NCBI GenBank assembly: GCA_052139675.1
Contig: JBKQWE010000083.1
Span: 5,296 to 69,295, forward strand
DNA: 64,000 nt
Source: JBEKCB01 sp052139675
GTDB lineage: Bacteria > Planctomycetota > Brocadiia > CAIUPP01
Direction of reading: 5' to 3'
A program made the position numbers and the translations under genes. This document shows positions 7,554 to 16,263 of the stretch, in pieces. The notes under the pieces were generated by a model. That model had not been told where the DNA came from. It ran no database searches and worked only from the letters and a program-made list of their open reading frames with translations. Position 1 is the stretch's first letter. Each line of letters starts with the position of its first letter.

Positions 7554-8918
7554 ATGCCGTTATTGAAGTCAGACGTGTGGCCTGCCGTCCTCGAAGCAAT
7601 CCAAAAAGACGTCGGCGAGCAGCGCTTCTCGCTCTGGTTCCGGAACGTCCGGCCCGTTCGCCTCGAAGGCGACACCGCGGTCCTGGGCGTGCCGAACCTC
7701 TTCGTGCAGGAATGGCTCGAGACGCACTTCCTCGACATCCTCCGCCGCTGCCTGACCGAGCGGCTCGGACGCCCGGCGACGGTGAAGTTCGTCATTGACG
7801 CGGCGCTGTTCAAGCAGGCGCGCGAGGCGGAACTTCGCGCGGGCGCGGTGATCGTCGAGGAAGCCTCCGCCGCCGCGAAGGAACCGGAGCGCCTCCAGGC
7901 GCAGATCCGGCCGGACTTCACGTTCGCGAACTTCGTCGTCGGGTCCGGCAACAAACTCGCGTACGCCTGCGCGATGGAAATCCTCGACTCCTCCTCGAAC
8001 CGCCTCAACCCGCTCTTCATCCACAGCCTGTCCGGCCTCGGCAAGACGCACCTGCTCCAGGCGATACTCAACGAAGTGCGGCGTCGCAACGACGACCGCA
8101 GCGCCGAGTATCTCTCGGCTGAGACCTTCACGAACCAGTTCATCTACGCCATGCGCAACAACCGCCTCGACGCCTTCCGCCACCGCTATCGCAACGTGGA
8201 CATCCTGCTGATTGACGACGTGCACTTCCTCGGCAACAAGAGCCGCCTGCAGGAGGAATTGCTGCACACCTTCGACGCGCTGCACACCGGCAACCGGCAG
8301 TTCGTCCTGGCGAGCGACGTGCACCCGAAGATGCTCTCGAAGATCAAGCAGAACCTGGTGAACCGGTTCGCCAGCGGCATGGTGGTGCGGATGGCGCCGC
8401 CGGATTTCTCGACGCGCGTGGCGATCATGAAGGTCAAGCTCCAGCAGCAAGCGCGGCGACTGCCGGAGGACGTCGTGCGCTACGTCGCGCGCGGGTTCGA
8501 GGGCAGCGTGCGCGACCTGACCGGCGCCACGACGCTGATCCTGGCGTACGCGGGGCTGACCGGCGAGAAGATTGACGTGAACCTGGCGCGCACGGCGCTG
8601 ACCGAAGCGCACCACGGAACGGAGGCGCATTCCGGGCTCGACGTCGTCGAGCGCGTCGTCTCGCGCCATTACAGCCTGGACGCGGCGGACCTGCGCAAGC
8701 GGCGGCGGACGCGCGCCGTGCGGCTCCCGCGCCAGCTCTGCATGTACCTGGCGCGCAAATTCACCCCCATGTCCTGCCGCGAAATCGCCGCCCACTTCGG
8801 CGCGGCCAACCACAGCAGCGTCATCAGCGCCGCCGCGCGCATCGAGGAGACGCTGAAGAAGGATTCCGACCTGGCGGAACTGGTCTCGGCGATGGGCGAG
8901 CAGATCAGGAAGGGCTGA
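7554..8918 (+). CDS. dnaA: Chromosomal replication initiator protein DnaA (divergent)
   Basis: A 454-residue DnaA. Domain I starts MPLLKSDVWPAVLEAIQKDV; the AAA+ ATPase runs from FTFANFVVGSGNKLAYA through Walker B ILLIDDVHFLGNKSRLQEE; domain IV ends with the helix-turn-helix. Two oddities are plain. The P-loop reads HSLSGLGKT where YGGVGLGKT is usual, so the first P-loop glycine is replaced. The box-recognition signature reads GAANHSSV instead of GGRDHTTV, so the aspartate that makes base contact is asparagine. Start chosen at ATG 7554 with GGAG upstream; the longer frame would begin inside the promoter. No dnaN or gyrB follows, and it could be a second dnaA copy. Confidence 0.93.
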   Translation: MPLLKSDVWPAVLEAIQKDVGEQRFSLWFRNVRPVRLEGDTAVLGVPNLFVQEWLETHFLDILRRCLTERLGRPATVKFVIDAALFKQAREAELRAGAVIVEEASAAAKEPERLQAQIRPDFTFANFVVGSGNKLAYACAMEILDSSSNRLNPLFIHSLSGLGKTHLLQAILNEVRRRNDDRSAEYLSAETFTNQFIYAMRNNRLDAFRHRYRNVDILLIDDVHFLGNKSRLQEELLHTFDALHTGNRQFVLASDVHPKMLSKIKQNLVNRFASGMVVRMAPPDFSTRVAIMKVKLQQQARRLPEDVVRYVARGFEGSVRDLTGATTLILAYAGLTGEKIDVNLARTALTEAHHGTEAHSGLDVVERVVSRHYSLDAADLRKRRRTRAVRLPRQLCMYLARKFTPMSCREIAAHFGAANHSSVISAAARIEETLKKDSDLAELVSAMGEQIRKG

Positions 8919-8993
8919 AGACGGGCCATCGCCGTATTTGTCGCCGGAAACGACCGCCTTGAACTCTTATCGCGCGGGGTATAAGATGCAGTC

Positions 8994-9185
8994 ATGAAAA
9001 AGACCCGCTACGTCTATTGGAAGTCCGGAGAAACGTGGCTGGGGTATCTGGAAGAGTACCCCGACTACATGACGCAAGGCGAGACGTTGGACGAGTTTCG
9101 TGAAAACCTGCGAGACATCTACGACGAAGTGACGGGCGGCCAAATCCCCGGCGTTCGCCACCTTGCCGAACTGAAGATCAGATGA
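8994..9185 (+). CDS. HicB-family antitoxin-like protein, without an intact HicA partner
   Basis: A 63-residue protein, TRYVYWKSGETWLGYLEEYP followed by DYMTQGETLDEF and GGQIPGVRHLAEL, matching the short HicB-type antitoxin fold. HicB partners normally neutralise the mRNA interferase HicA. In this subfamily hicA usually overlaps or directly follows hicB. Here an ATGA overlap is present at 9182-9185, but that frame stops after four codons at a palindromic repeat (9192-9219). The gene is therefore an orphan antitoxin or a decayed module. A weak TATAAG -10 is visible at about 8979. Confidence 0.75.
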   Translation: MKKTRYVYWKSGETWLGYLEEYPDYMTQGETLDEFRENLRDIYDEVTGGQIPGVRHLAELKIR

Positions 9186-9191
9186 AACGGA

Positions 9192-9219
9192 CGTAACCAT
9201 TTGCGCGGGAGCGTGTTAA
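9192..9219 (+). repeat. Imperfect palindromic repeat, copy B
   Basis: CGTAACCATTTGCGCGGGAG followed by CGTGTTAA. Apart from an internal indel and a few substitutions it matches copy A at 4883-4910. It sits exactly where hicA would begin behind hicB. Confidence 0.45.
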
Positions 9220-9299
9220 CAATGAGGCCGTGAGAGTCACGCCCGCGCCCGACGCCTTTTTCAGATGTCCCTTCGTCTTGTTCCCCTCGCAAAAAACTC

Positions 9300-9327
9300 T
9301 TGCATTCCTCAAGTTCGCGTATATAAT
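9300..9327 (+). promoter_or_regulatory. Promoter of the second MBL gene
   Basis: TTGCAT (9300-9305), 16 bases, TATAAT (9322-9327), with transcription expected near 9334 and a strong GGAGGAG just before the ATG at 9406. Confidence 0.65.
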
Positions 9328-9405
9328 GCGCCTATCATCTGGTTCGTGCTTATCCTGGATTGGCTGTTTCCGAAACGATGATGGGCTCGATCGGAGGAGA
9401 CGCCA

Positions 9406-10233
9406 ATGCATGAACTGAAAGTCGCTTTTCTCAACGTCGGTCATGGCGATTTCATCTATGCCGTAACGCCGAACGGCGCCACCCTGGTGATTGACGTCGG
9501 GACCGGCGAGCATGTGGTCCCCTCGACTTTTCTCCGCAACGTGCCGAAGATTTCGGAACTGCAGATTTCGCACCCGCATACGGACCATTTCGACGACATC
9601 GTCGCCATTTCAAAGAAACCGTTTCTATCCTTCACCTGCCCCGACGTGGCCGGGTTTTCGGACAAAGCGATCGGATGGAAAAAAGGCGACCAATACAAGA
9701 TAGACACGCTCCGCGAACTCCAGCAGACGAAGCCTTCGCTTCCCTTCCTCCTGCGCGAGCCCAACGGGTTCCTTTACAAAGTCTGGCCGCCTGCCCACGT
9801 TGACCCCGACGACCCGAACACGGCCAGCCTGGTCACGATTCTCAGTTACCAGGGCGTGACGATACTCTTCGGAGGCGATTTGCCCGCAAAAGGCTGGGAG
9901 ACGCTCCTGACGACGAAGAAGGACTTCGTCGCCGCCACGGCCGGCACTACGATCTTCAAAGTCCCTCATCACGGTCGCGCCGACGCCTGTTGCGACTCCC
10001 TGCTCCGCTGGATGGTGCCCAAGCTCTGCATCATTTCCGACAAACCGCTGGAGCAGGACAACAAGAACACAGCCGCGACGAAATGGTACGAGGACCGCAC
10101 GCTGGGATGCGAAGTCGTCGGCTATGCGGGGAAAAGAAAGGTGCTGACGACAAGAAACGACGGCTCCGTTTTCGTTTCAATCGGCGAGCAAGGCAACGTG
10201 CAAGTTTACCCGCACACAGAGTGGAAGAACTAG
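9406..10233 (+). CDS. ComEC/Rec2-related metallo-beta-lactamase-fold protein
   Basis: A 275-residue stand-alone MBL-fold protein. It begins MHELKVAFLNVGHGDFIYAV, has the metal motif SHPHTDHFDD, the acidic ligand block LFGGDLPAKG and the late histidine block FKVPHHGRADACC. No membrane segment or signal peptide is seen, so it should be cytoplasmic. GGAGGAG precedes the ATG by about eight bases, and a good promoter sits 80 bases upstream. It resembles the MBL protein at 3367-4497 only in fold and is not part of an obvious operon. Free-standing ComEC-like MBL proteins are common near defence or toxin-antitoxin genes, and here it follows a HicB orphan. Substrate unknown. Confidence 0.8.
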   Translation: MHELKVAFLNVGHGDFIYAVTPNGATLVIDVGTGEHVVPSTFLRNVPKISELQISHPHTDHFDDIVAISKKPFLSFTCPDVAGFSDKAIGWKKGDQYKIDTLRELQQTKPSLPFLLREPNGFLYKVWPPAHVDPDDPNTASLVTILSYQGVTILFGGDLPAKGWETLLTTKKDFVAATAGTTIFKVPHHGRADACCDSLLRWMVPKLCIISDKPLEQDNKNTAATKWYEDRTLGCEVVGYAGKRKVLTTRNDGSVFVSIGEQGNVQVYPHTEWKN

Positions 10234-10323
10234 CGCACCTGCCGGCCTATAGATTCGGCTTGCGCGGCTATCGCCTGAAACCGCCCGTTGTTCTCACCAG
10301 TCCAGAAATAGGAGGCTTCTCCT

Positions 10324-10914
10324 GTGAAAATACTTGCGACGATTATTTGCAGCTTCACAGTGATCTTCTGTGCTGTCGCCGCAAATCCGACAATGAAGCC
10401 TAAGTTGCTCGTGGCAGCCGATGGTTTTCCGAAAGGCCACGATACGCCGGAGGGCGCAGCTTGTGACCTGGCGCGGGCGTTCATCAAGCATGACGACGCG
10501 CTGTTTACCACTACTTGCATCAGGCTATATGGCGGCGGCAAGGCGCGAGCCGATTACGCGGCGTTCCTCGCGAAGACGGTTGCCGAAATAAAAACGGAAG
10601 CGGCCCGGAAAGAACCGTCGCCCGGCGGGCCGAAGTCCATCGGAAAAGTGTTCGCGGCGCGTCACCTCAGCAAGGACGGACCCGCGTCGTATGGCTACGC
10701 AGCATTTGGCTTTCAGGACGTCATGTTCGTGGATGTTGGAGTTTTCCTCCAGGACGGGGGTCATTACCTCAATCGAACACTTGTAATAAAAGACAAGGAC
10801 GGCAAGTGGTATGTCCACCCGATTCCAAGTGTCTCCCCGCTCTTGAGCGACGGCCTCAACGACGAGCCGCCATCGAAGCAGGCCTTTTCTGACGCGTACG
10901 ATATACAGAAATGA
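10324..10914 (+). CDS. Secreted or periplasmic protein of unknown function
   Basis: A 196-residue protein starting with GTG, preceded by AGGAGG nine bases upstream. MKILATIICSFTVIFCAVAA is a clear signal peptide. The mature part (GHDTPEGAACDLARAFIKHD, LVIKDKDGKWYVHPIPS) resembles small lipid-binding or NTF2-like secreted proteins in which a conserved helix is followed by a strand ending KDGKWYV. I cannot name the family. It follows the MBL gene by about 90 bases on the same strand and may share its transcript. Confidence 0.65.
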   Translation: MKILATIICSFTVIFCAVAANPTMKPKLLVAADGFPKGHDTPEGAACDLARAFIKHDDALFTTTCIRLYGGGKARADYAAFLAKTVAEIKTEAARKEPSPGGPKSIGKVFAARHLSKDGPASYGYAAFGFQDVMFVDVGVFLQDGGHYLNRTLVIKDKDGKWYVHPIPSVSPLLSDGLNDEPPSKQAFSDAYDIQK

Positions 10915-10964
10915 CGCCGGCGGATCGGTGACTGCGGGCCTGCTGAAAAAGTCTGCGGCGCGTC

Positions 10965-13850
10965 TTATTTCTTCTTCATCTCGTCCGCGAACCAGCGGAG
11001 CTTCTGTGCGCGCTCGTCCTGTTGGGCGTTGGCGGCGCGGACGTCGCGTAACTCCTGGGTGAGGTTGCGGACCTGCTCCTCCGCCACGATCAGTTCCTGG
11101 AGCCGTTTGGCCAGTTGTTCTTCCGCTTCGCGCAGCGTGGCCGGATTGTGGTGGTTCTGCCGGTAGCCGGCCATCTCCCGCTGAAATTGCGCCATCTTCT
11201 TGTGCGCGACGCGGCGCGCCTGGACTTCCGCATCGAGTTTCAGGCGCAGGCGCCGCAATTCCTCGGCCGTCCGCGCGACCGCCTCTTCCAGGCTTTCTTT
11301 CGCGCCGCGTTCAAGCTCGGCGCGCTCCTGCGCCCAGGCTTTCTCCGAGGCGAGCGCTTCGTCGGCGAGGCGGCTCAATTCGCCTCGCACCTGTTCCAGT
11401 TCCCGCGCTGTCGAAGCCTCCGCCTCTGCGGCTTTGATCTGCCGGGTCTCCGCAGATTTGGCGGCCTCGGCCGCTTCCTCGCGCACGCGCGCGAGCGCCT
11501 CGACATAACCCTGGGCTTCGTAATTCAGCGTCTCGAATTTCTCGGCCAACTCCGACCGGGCCTGCTCTGCGGCGGCCACATTCCGCCGCAGCGTGGCGAC
11601 CTGCTCTTCCAGCGACTGCCGTTTGGCAATCTCCCCGTTCATCTCGACGCGGACGGAGGAGTCGGCGGCAAGCCGGTCGGCGATTTCGCGCCGCAATTCC
11701 TCGCGCTCGGCCGCGGCGGCGGAAAGCTCTGATTGCAGCGCGTCGCGCGCCGCGGCCCATTCGCTTTCGCGCGAGGCACGGTCGGCCAGGTCCTTCGCCA
11801 GGCGCTTGTGCTCTTCGAGGAGCGCCGCAGCCTGCGAGGATTTCTCCTCTTCGCGGGCGCCCAGGCGCTCCAGGTCGCGCTGAAGCAGTTCCAATTCCTG
11901 GCACAACCTGGAATGGTTCTGCTGGGATGCGGAGGCAGCGGCGCGGGCCTTCTCAAGATCGGCCTGCGCTTGCCCGCGCTGCGCGGCTTGCGCCTCAGTC
12001 TGCCGCCGAGCCTGTTCGAGCGACGCGGCCAGCGCGGCAGCGCCGGACACGAACCCGGCGCGCTCGCTTTCCCATGCCCGGCGGGCTTCGGCCGCTTTAC
12101 CCGCCGCCAGTTCCAGTTCGCGCGCCGTCGCCGCCGCCCGTTCCTCCGCCTCTGCGGCTTTGCTCTGCCGGGCTGCCTCCGACCGGGCGGTCTCGGCCGC
12201 TTTCTCACGCGCGCGGGCCAGCGCCTCGGCCTGGCCTCGGGCTTCGCTTTTCAGCGTCTCGAGCGTTTCGGCCAATTTCGACCGGGCTTGCTCTGCGGCG
12301 GCCAGGTCCTGGCGCAGGGCGGCGGTCTCCTTCTCCAGCGATTGCCGCCTGGCGATCTCCGCATTCATCACGGTGCGAGCGGATGAGTCGGCGGCAAGCC
12401 GGTCGGCGATCCCGCGCCGCAATTCCTCGCGTTCGGCGGCAGCGGCGGCGAGTGCGGATTGAAGCGCCTCGATCTGCGCGGCGAGTTTCTCGTTGACGCG
12501 GCCGGACTCCAACTCATGCGCGCGAGCTTCGCCGGCGGCGCGCTCGATTTCCTGCCGGGCGGCCGCGAGCTCACGGGCGAGCGCTTCGGCTTTCACTTGG
12601 AGCGCATGGCGCGCGGCGGCCAATTCGCTTTCGCGCCGGGCTCGGTCGGCAAGGTCCCGCGCCAACCGTTTATTCTCTTCGTGCAGCGCCGCGACTTGAG
12701 AGAACTTCTCCGCCGCGCGGGCGCTCAACTGTACCGACTCGCGCCGGAGCGCCTCGAATTCCCGGCGCAACTCGGAGTGGGCCTGCTCGGATGCGGACGC
12801 GGCGGCGCGGGCCTTCTCGAGATCGGCCTGCGCCTGCGCGCGCTGCGAGGCATCCGCCTCGGTCTGCCGCCGGGCCTGTTCGAGCGACGCGGTCAGCGCG
12901 GCGTTGGCTTGGGCGGACTCCAATTCATGCGCGTGAGCTTCACTGACGGCGCGCGCGGTTTCCTGCCGGGCGGACGCGAGCTGACGGGCAAGCGCCTCGG
13001 CTTTCGCGTCCAGGGCCTCGCGCGCCGCAGCTAATTCCCTTTCGCGCGGGGCGCGGTCGGCGAGGTCCCGCGCCAAGCGTTCATTCTCTTCGCGGAGTGC
13101 CGCGACCTGCGACGATTGCTCATCTGCGCGGGCGGTGAGCTGCTCCGAATCGCGCCGGAGCGCCTCCAATTCCTGGCCCAGCATGGACTGGGCCTGCTCG
13201 GACGCGGCCGCGGCGGCACGGACCTTTGCGAGATCGGCCTGCGCCTGTCTGCGCTGCGTGGTTTCCGCCTCGGTCTGCTGCCGGGCCTGTTCGAGCGACG
13301 CGGCCAGCGCCTCTTTCGATTCCTGGTGCTCGCGCGCGGCCCGGGCGAGGTCCGATTGCAGCCGCTTGTTTTCCTGCGTAACGCGGTCCAGGTTCTCGCG
13401 CAGGCCACGGGCGTCTTCCCGCGCCCTGGCGTGGGCGGCGGACTCGCCCGCAAACTCCGACTGAAGCCTGGCCAGCGCCTCGCGGTGCGCGGCGAGTTCG
13501 TCCGGCGGCTGCTTCTGCGTCAGCAACTCTTTCTGCAGCTCCTGGATCATGGCCAGGTACGAGGTCACGTTCGAGAGCGAGACCTGCGTCGCCTTTTCGC
13601 CGAGCCATTCGATCTCGCCGAGGCGGACTTTGAGGACCAGGTCATGTCCGTTCTGGAGCTTGAAGTGAACCTGGGTGATCGGCCCCATGTCCGGCTTGCT
13701 GCGGACGTACGCCGCCAGCCGCAGGTCGAGCCCTTCGGGCAGCAGGCGCCGGGCCGCGCCGTTCATGAAGCAGATGTTCCCGTGCCGGTCGAGGATTACA
13801 ACCGGATAAAGCAGTCCTTCGAGAGTCTCTTTCGGACGCTGCGCTTCCAT
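10965..13850 (-). CDS. PAS-domain protein with a very long, internally duplicated coiled coil
   Basis: About 961 residues. The first 100 residues look like a PAS sensor domain (LLYPVVILDRHGNICFMNGA, then RLGEIEWLGEKATQVSLSNV). The rest is almost uninterrupted coiled coil rich in Ala, Glu, Arg and Gln. Within it a unit of about 130 residues starting near SLEQARRQTEA and ending near LADRARRESE occurs three times (about 12895-13305, 12480-12895 and 11700-12040). A second module with AAAEREELRR and IADRLAADSS occurs twice (about 12350-12475 and 11655-11730). I preferred ATG 13850, which has GAGGGG five bases upstream, over a TTG at 13934. No catalytic output domain is visible; a scaffold or cytoskeletal role is possible. 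Confidence 0.75.
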   Translation of the reverse strand: MEAQRPKETLEGLLYPVVILDRHGNICFMNGAARRLLPEGLDLRLAAYVRSKPDMGPITQVHFKLQNGHDLVLKVRLGEIEWLGEKATQVSLSNVTSYLAMIQELQKELLTQKQPPDELAAHREALARLQSEFAGESAAHARAREDARGLRENLDRVTQENKRLQSDLARAAREHQESKEALAASLEQARQQTEAETTQRRQAQADLAKVRAAAAASEQAQSMLGQELEALRRDSEQLTARADEQSSQVAALREENERLARDLADRAPRERELAAAREALDAKAEALARQLASARQETARAVSEAHAHELESAQANAALTASLEQARRQTEADASQRAQAQADLEKARAAASASEQAHSELRREFEALRRESVQLSARAAEKFSQVAALHEENKRLARDLADRARRESELAAARHALQVKAEALARELAAARQEIERAAGEARAHELESGRVNEKLAAQIEALQSALAAAAAEREELRRGIADRLAADSSARTVMNAEIARRQSLEKETAALRQDLAAAEQARSKLAETLETLKSEARGQAEALARAREKAAETARSEAARQSKAAEAEERAAATARELELAAGKAAEARRAWESERAGFVSGAAALAASLEQARRQTEAQAAQRGQAQADLEKARAAASASQQNHSRLCQELELLQRDLERLGAREEEKSSQAAALLEEHKRLAKDLADRASRESEWAAARDALQSELSAAAAEREELRREIADRLAADSSVRVEMNGEIAKRQSLEEQVATLRRNVAAAEQARSELAEKFETLNYEAQGYVEALARVREEAAEAAKSAETRQIKAAEAEASTARELEQVRGELSRLADEALASEKAWAQERAELERGAKESLEEAVARTAEELRRLRLKLDAEVQARRVAHKKMAQFQREMAGYRQNHHNPATLREAEEQLAKRLQELIVAEEQVRNLTQELRDVRAANAQQDERAQKLRWFADEMKKK

Positions 13851-13957
13851 GAGGCCCCTCAAGAAGCGGTGAGTGCGGGGGCTGACGCCTGAGAATACCG
13901 GAGTGATAATAACGCCTCGCGCGGCGGTCGTCAATAGTTTTTATGGGCAGGTTTGCA

Positions 13958-15163
13958 TTACTTGCTTCGGTTCGCAATCTGGGCATTGATCGCGTCGAGG
14001 ATCGGCGACAGGAGCTCGATGCGCTGCTTCAAGGCCAGGGAAAGTTCCAGCTTTTCATTCGCCTCCGGCTGGGCGGCGGGCTGCGCGCCGGGCTGCGCGG
14101 CGGGTTCGGGCGCTCGCTGGGATTCGTCCTTGAGAGCCTCGCTGGCGCGGGCGCAGTCGAGGATCGTGTGCTCGATCTTGCCGGCGAGGTCTATCAACTC
14201 GGTGGTCTTCGCATCGCGGAGCAGCGCGGGCAGTTGCTGGGCCTTCGCGTCCGCGAGCATCTCGTTTCGCCAGCGGGCGACGGTCAGGGACGACTCTTCC
14301 GCGACGAGCAGCTTGCGAAGGTCCGGTTTGATGTGCGAAATCTCGGCGGCCTCGGCTCGCTCAACGTCGCGGGAGACGCGGATTTTACAAATGCATTCCA
14401 TCGGGGCTTTTTCGTTTTTCTGTTCTTTGGTAAAGGTGGAAGTGCAGCGATTGGGGAGCAGGAAGGCGTCCAGCGCGGCCTTGAAGGTCGTGCAGGGGAG
14501 ATTGCAGGTGACGCGGCCGACGGCATCCTTGTCTATCGTCACTTGGACGGTCGTGAAGTAAATCACTCCGCTTTTTATGACGCTGGTACTGAGCCGCGCC
14601 CCGTTGACCTGCGCAACCAGGCCGGCGACGGCCTCCCCGAGCGCCATGTCACGGACGTTGATGCTGAAGGGCACGTCCAACGGGTCGCTCCTTGCGCCGA
14701 GGCTCCGGATCAGGCGCTCCGGGGCCGTCTTGGACTCGGGCTGCGCGGCGTCCGGAGTTTCCTTCAGCAGGACGGACGTATCCAAGGCGAGGCACATCTG
14801 ACCGAAGCTGATTTGACCGTGACTGTCCTCGGCTTTCTTCCAGAGATTCCCGCCCAGTTCGGCCGGCAATATAACCAGGGGCCCGGCCGGCGGGACGCAG
14901 GTCATGAGAATCCATTTGCCGTCGGTGGAAATGGTGACTTGCGGCGGCGCGGAGATCATCTTATATCCTTCTTTTTCCACCGTGACCGTGTGAGTGCCGC
15001 GCGCGAGATCCCTGACGGACAGCTTGGCGGGCGTGACGGCGCCGTCCCAATGGCCGTCCACGAGAACGTTGGCGCCCTGCGGCATGGAATCAACCCCAAC
15101 CGTAGTGCAGCCCACAGATAAGAAAAGCGCGGCAGCCGTCAGCACAGCAGTCCATCTCCGCAT
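13958..15163 (-). CDS. Lipoprotein with PEGA domain, end of the mla operon
   Basis: About 401 residues. The N-terminus MRRWTAVLTAAALFLSVGC ends in a lipobox cysteine, so the protein is probably a lipoprotein. Residues about 25-80 form a PEGA-type repeat (VDSMPQGANVLVDGHWDG, GTHTVTVEKEGYK), a surface or wall-associated beta domain. A central block (DVPFSINVRDMALGEAVAGL ... FKAALDAFLLPNRC) resembles the STN/short secretin module. The tail is Ala-Pro-Gln rich. It overlaps the mlaD stop if the ATG at 15187 is used; I preferred 15163 because GGGAGA lies upstream and the signal peptide then has a compact charged start. Co-transcription suggests a role in lipid transport or envelope assembly. Confidence 0.7.
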   Translation of the reverse strand: MRRWTAVLTAAALFLSVGCTTVGVDSMPQGANVLVDGHWDGAVTPAKLSVRDLARGTHTVTVEKEGYKMISAPPQVTISTDGKWILMTCVPPAGPLVILPAELGGNLWKKAEDSHGQISFGQMCLALDTSVLLKETPDAAQPESKTAPERLIRSLGARSDPLDVPFSINVRDMALGEAVAGLVAQVNGARLSTSVIKSGVIYFTTVQVTIDKDAVGRVTCNLPCTTFKAALDAFLLPNRCTSTFTKEQKNEKAPMECICKIRVSRDVERAEAAEISHIKPDLRKLLVAEESSLTVARWRNEMLADAKAQQLPALLRDAKTTELIDLAGKIEHTILDCARASEALKDESQRAPEPAAQPGAQPAAQPEANEKLELSLALKQRIELLSPILDAINAQIANRSK

Positions 15164-15183
15164 CACTGGCTCTCCCTGGATAG

Positions 15184-16239
15184 TCATGGTTTCGGATTGT
15201 CCTTGAGACTGTGCTCGATGAGGAACTTCAGAAGGCTGCTCTCGTTGGCGCTGGAAAGCAGGCGCTGCAGGCCTTCCCAGACGCTCGGGTCGGCGATGAG
15301 CAGGCCGAGCGAGCCTTTGCCGTCGCGGATGTCGCTCATGGCGCCGTTCAGCTTGTCTATGGCGGCGGCGAGCTGGTCGAGCGCCTGGCGCTCGGCCTTG
15401 TCGTAGATGACCGCGTGCGCGGCGCCATCGCCTTTTTCCACTTCCTTCAGGATCGCCTTGGCGGAGTCCACCGCGTCGGCGAATTCCGTGAGCGCGTTGG
15501 ACAGTTTCTCGCCGTGGATCAGCTCGCCCAGGCCGCCTTTGCCGGACTCCACTTCCTCAGCTGTGTTGCGGAGCGACTTCGCGGCGGCGCGGAGGTCGTC
15601 GAGCGATTTCGGCAGCTCCGGGTCGTACGCCAGGGAATGCAGCAGGCTCGGGCCCTTTTCCGCGTTGGTGAGGATCTGGCTCAGCGACGCCGCGGCCGAG
15701 TCCAGGTTCTTGACCAGCGTGGCCTTGTCCAATTGGCTCAGCACGTCAATGATTGTCTTGGCGATTTCGTTGGCGCGCCGGAAAGTCTCGCGCGCCTCGT
15801 CGGCCACCTGGTAATAGTCCATGGCCTCCTGGCTCTTGATCGCCGCGCCGTCCGGAAGCGTGGGCGCGCTCTCGGAGCCGAGGGTGATTTCGACGTACTT
15901 GTCGCCGAGGAGTCCCAGGCTGCGGATCGTGACGACCGAATCGTCGCGGATGTCGGCCTGGTAGGTCCGGCCCAGGCTCAGCTCCATCTGGACTTTCGCC
16001 TTGCCGGAGGAATCGCGGACGATCCTGATGCGGCGGACGGTCCCGGCGTTCACCCCCGCCACGCGCACGGACGCGCCGGAGATCAGGCCGCCGGCGTTCT
16101 CAAAGGTGGCCGTGAGCAAGTACTGGCGGGTGAAGAGGTGCGAGCGCTGGCCGAGCGCCAGGATGATCAGGATGATGATGATGCCGCCGACGACCACGAA
16201 GAGGCCGGCTCGGACGGAATTGTACTGTTCTCTAGGCAT
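15184..16239 (-). CDS. mlaD: MlaD-family (MCE domain) lipid transport protein
   Basis: A 351-residue single-pass membrane protein. One N-terminal helix (GLFVVVGGIIIILIILALGQ) anchors it. The MCE domain follows: LTATFENAGGLISGASVRVA, GVNAGTVRRI, and SLGLLGDKYVEITLG. The rest is a helical tail typical of longer MCE proteins (ALTEFADAVDSAKAILKEVE). MCE proteins form hexameric rings that carry phospholipids between membranes with the MlaE-MlaF ABC core. It lies 24 bases after mlaF and overlaps the PEGA lipoprotein frame. The protein is longer than E. coli MlaD (about 180 residues) and closer in size to the long MCE proteins of other phyla. Confidence 0.88.
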   Translation of the reverse strand: MPREQYNSVRAGLFVVVGGIIIILIILALGQRSHLFTRQYLLTATFENAGGLISGASVRVAGVNAGTVRRIRIVRDSSGKAKVQMELSLGRTYQADIRDDSVVTIRSLGLLGDKYVEITLGSESAPTLPDGAAIKSQEAMDYYQVADEARETFRRANEIAKTIIDVLSQLDKATLVKNLDSAAASLSQILTNAEKGPSLLHSLAYDPELPKSLDDLRAAAKSLRNTAEEVESGKGGLGELIHGEKLSNALTEFADAVDSAKAILKEVEKGDGAAHAVIYDKAERQALDQLAAAIDKLNGAMSDIRDGKGSLGLLIADPSVWEGLQRLLSSANESSLLKFLIEHSLKDNPKP

Positions 16240-16263
16240 CGCAGCCGCTCCCTATTGAAACGC

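Noticed and set aside
9182..9300. A frameshifted hicA remnant after hicB
   Set aside because: After M-K-R-T the sequence matches the palindromic repeat also present at 4883-4910, and no HicA motif can be followed in any frame.
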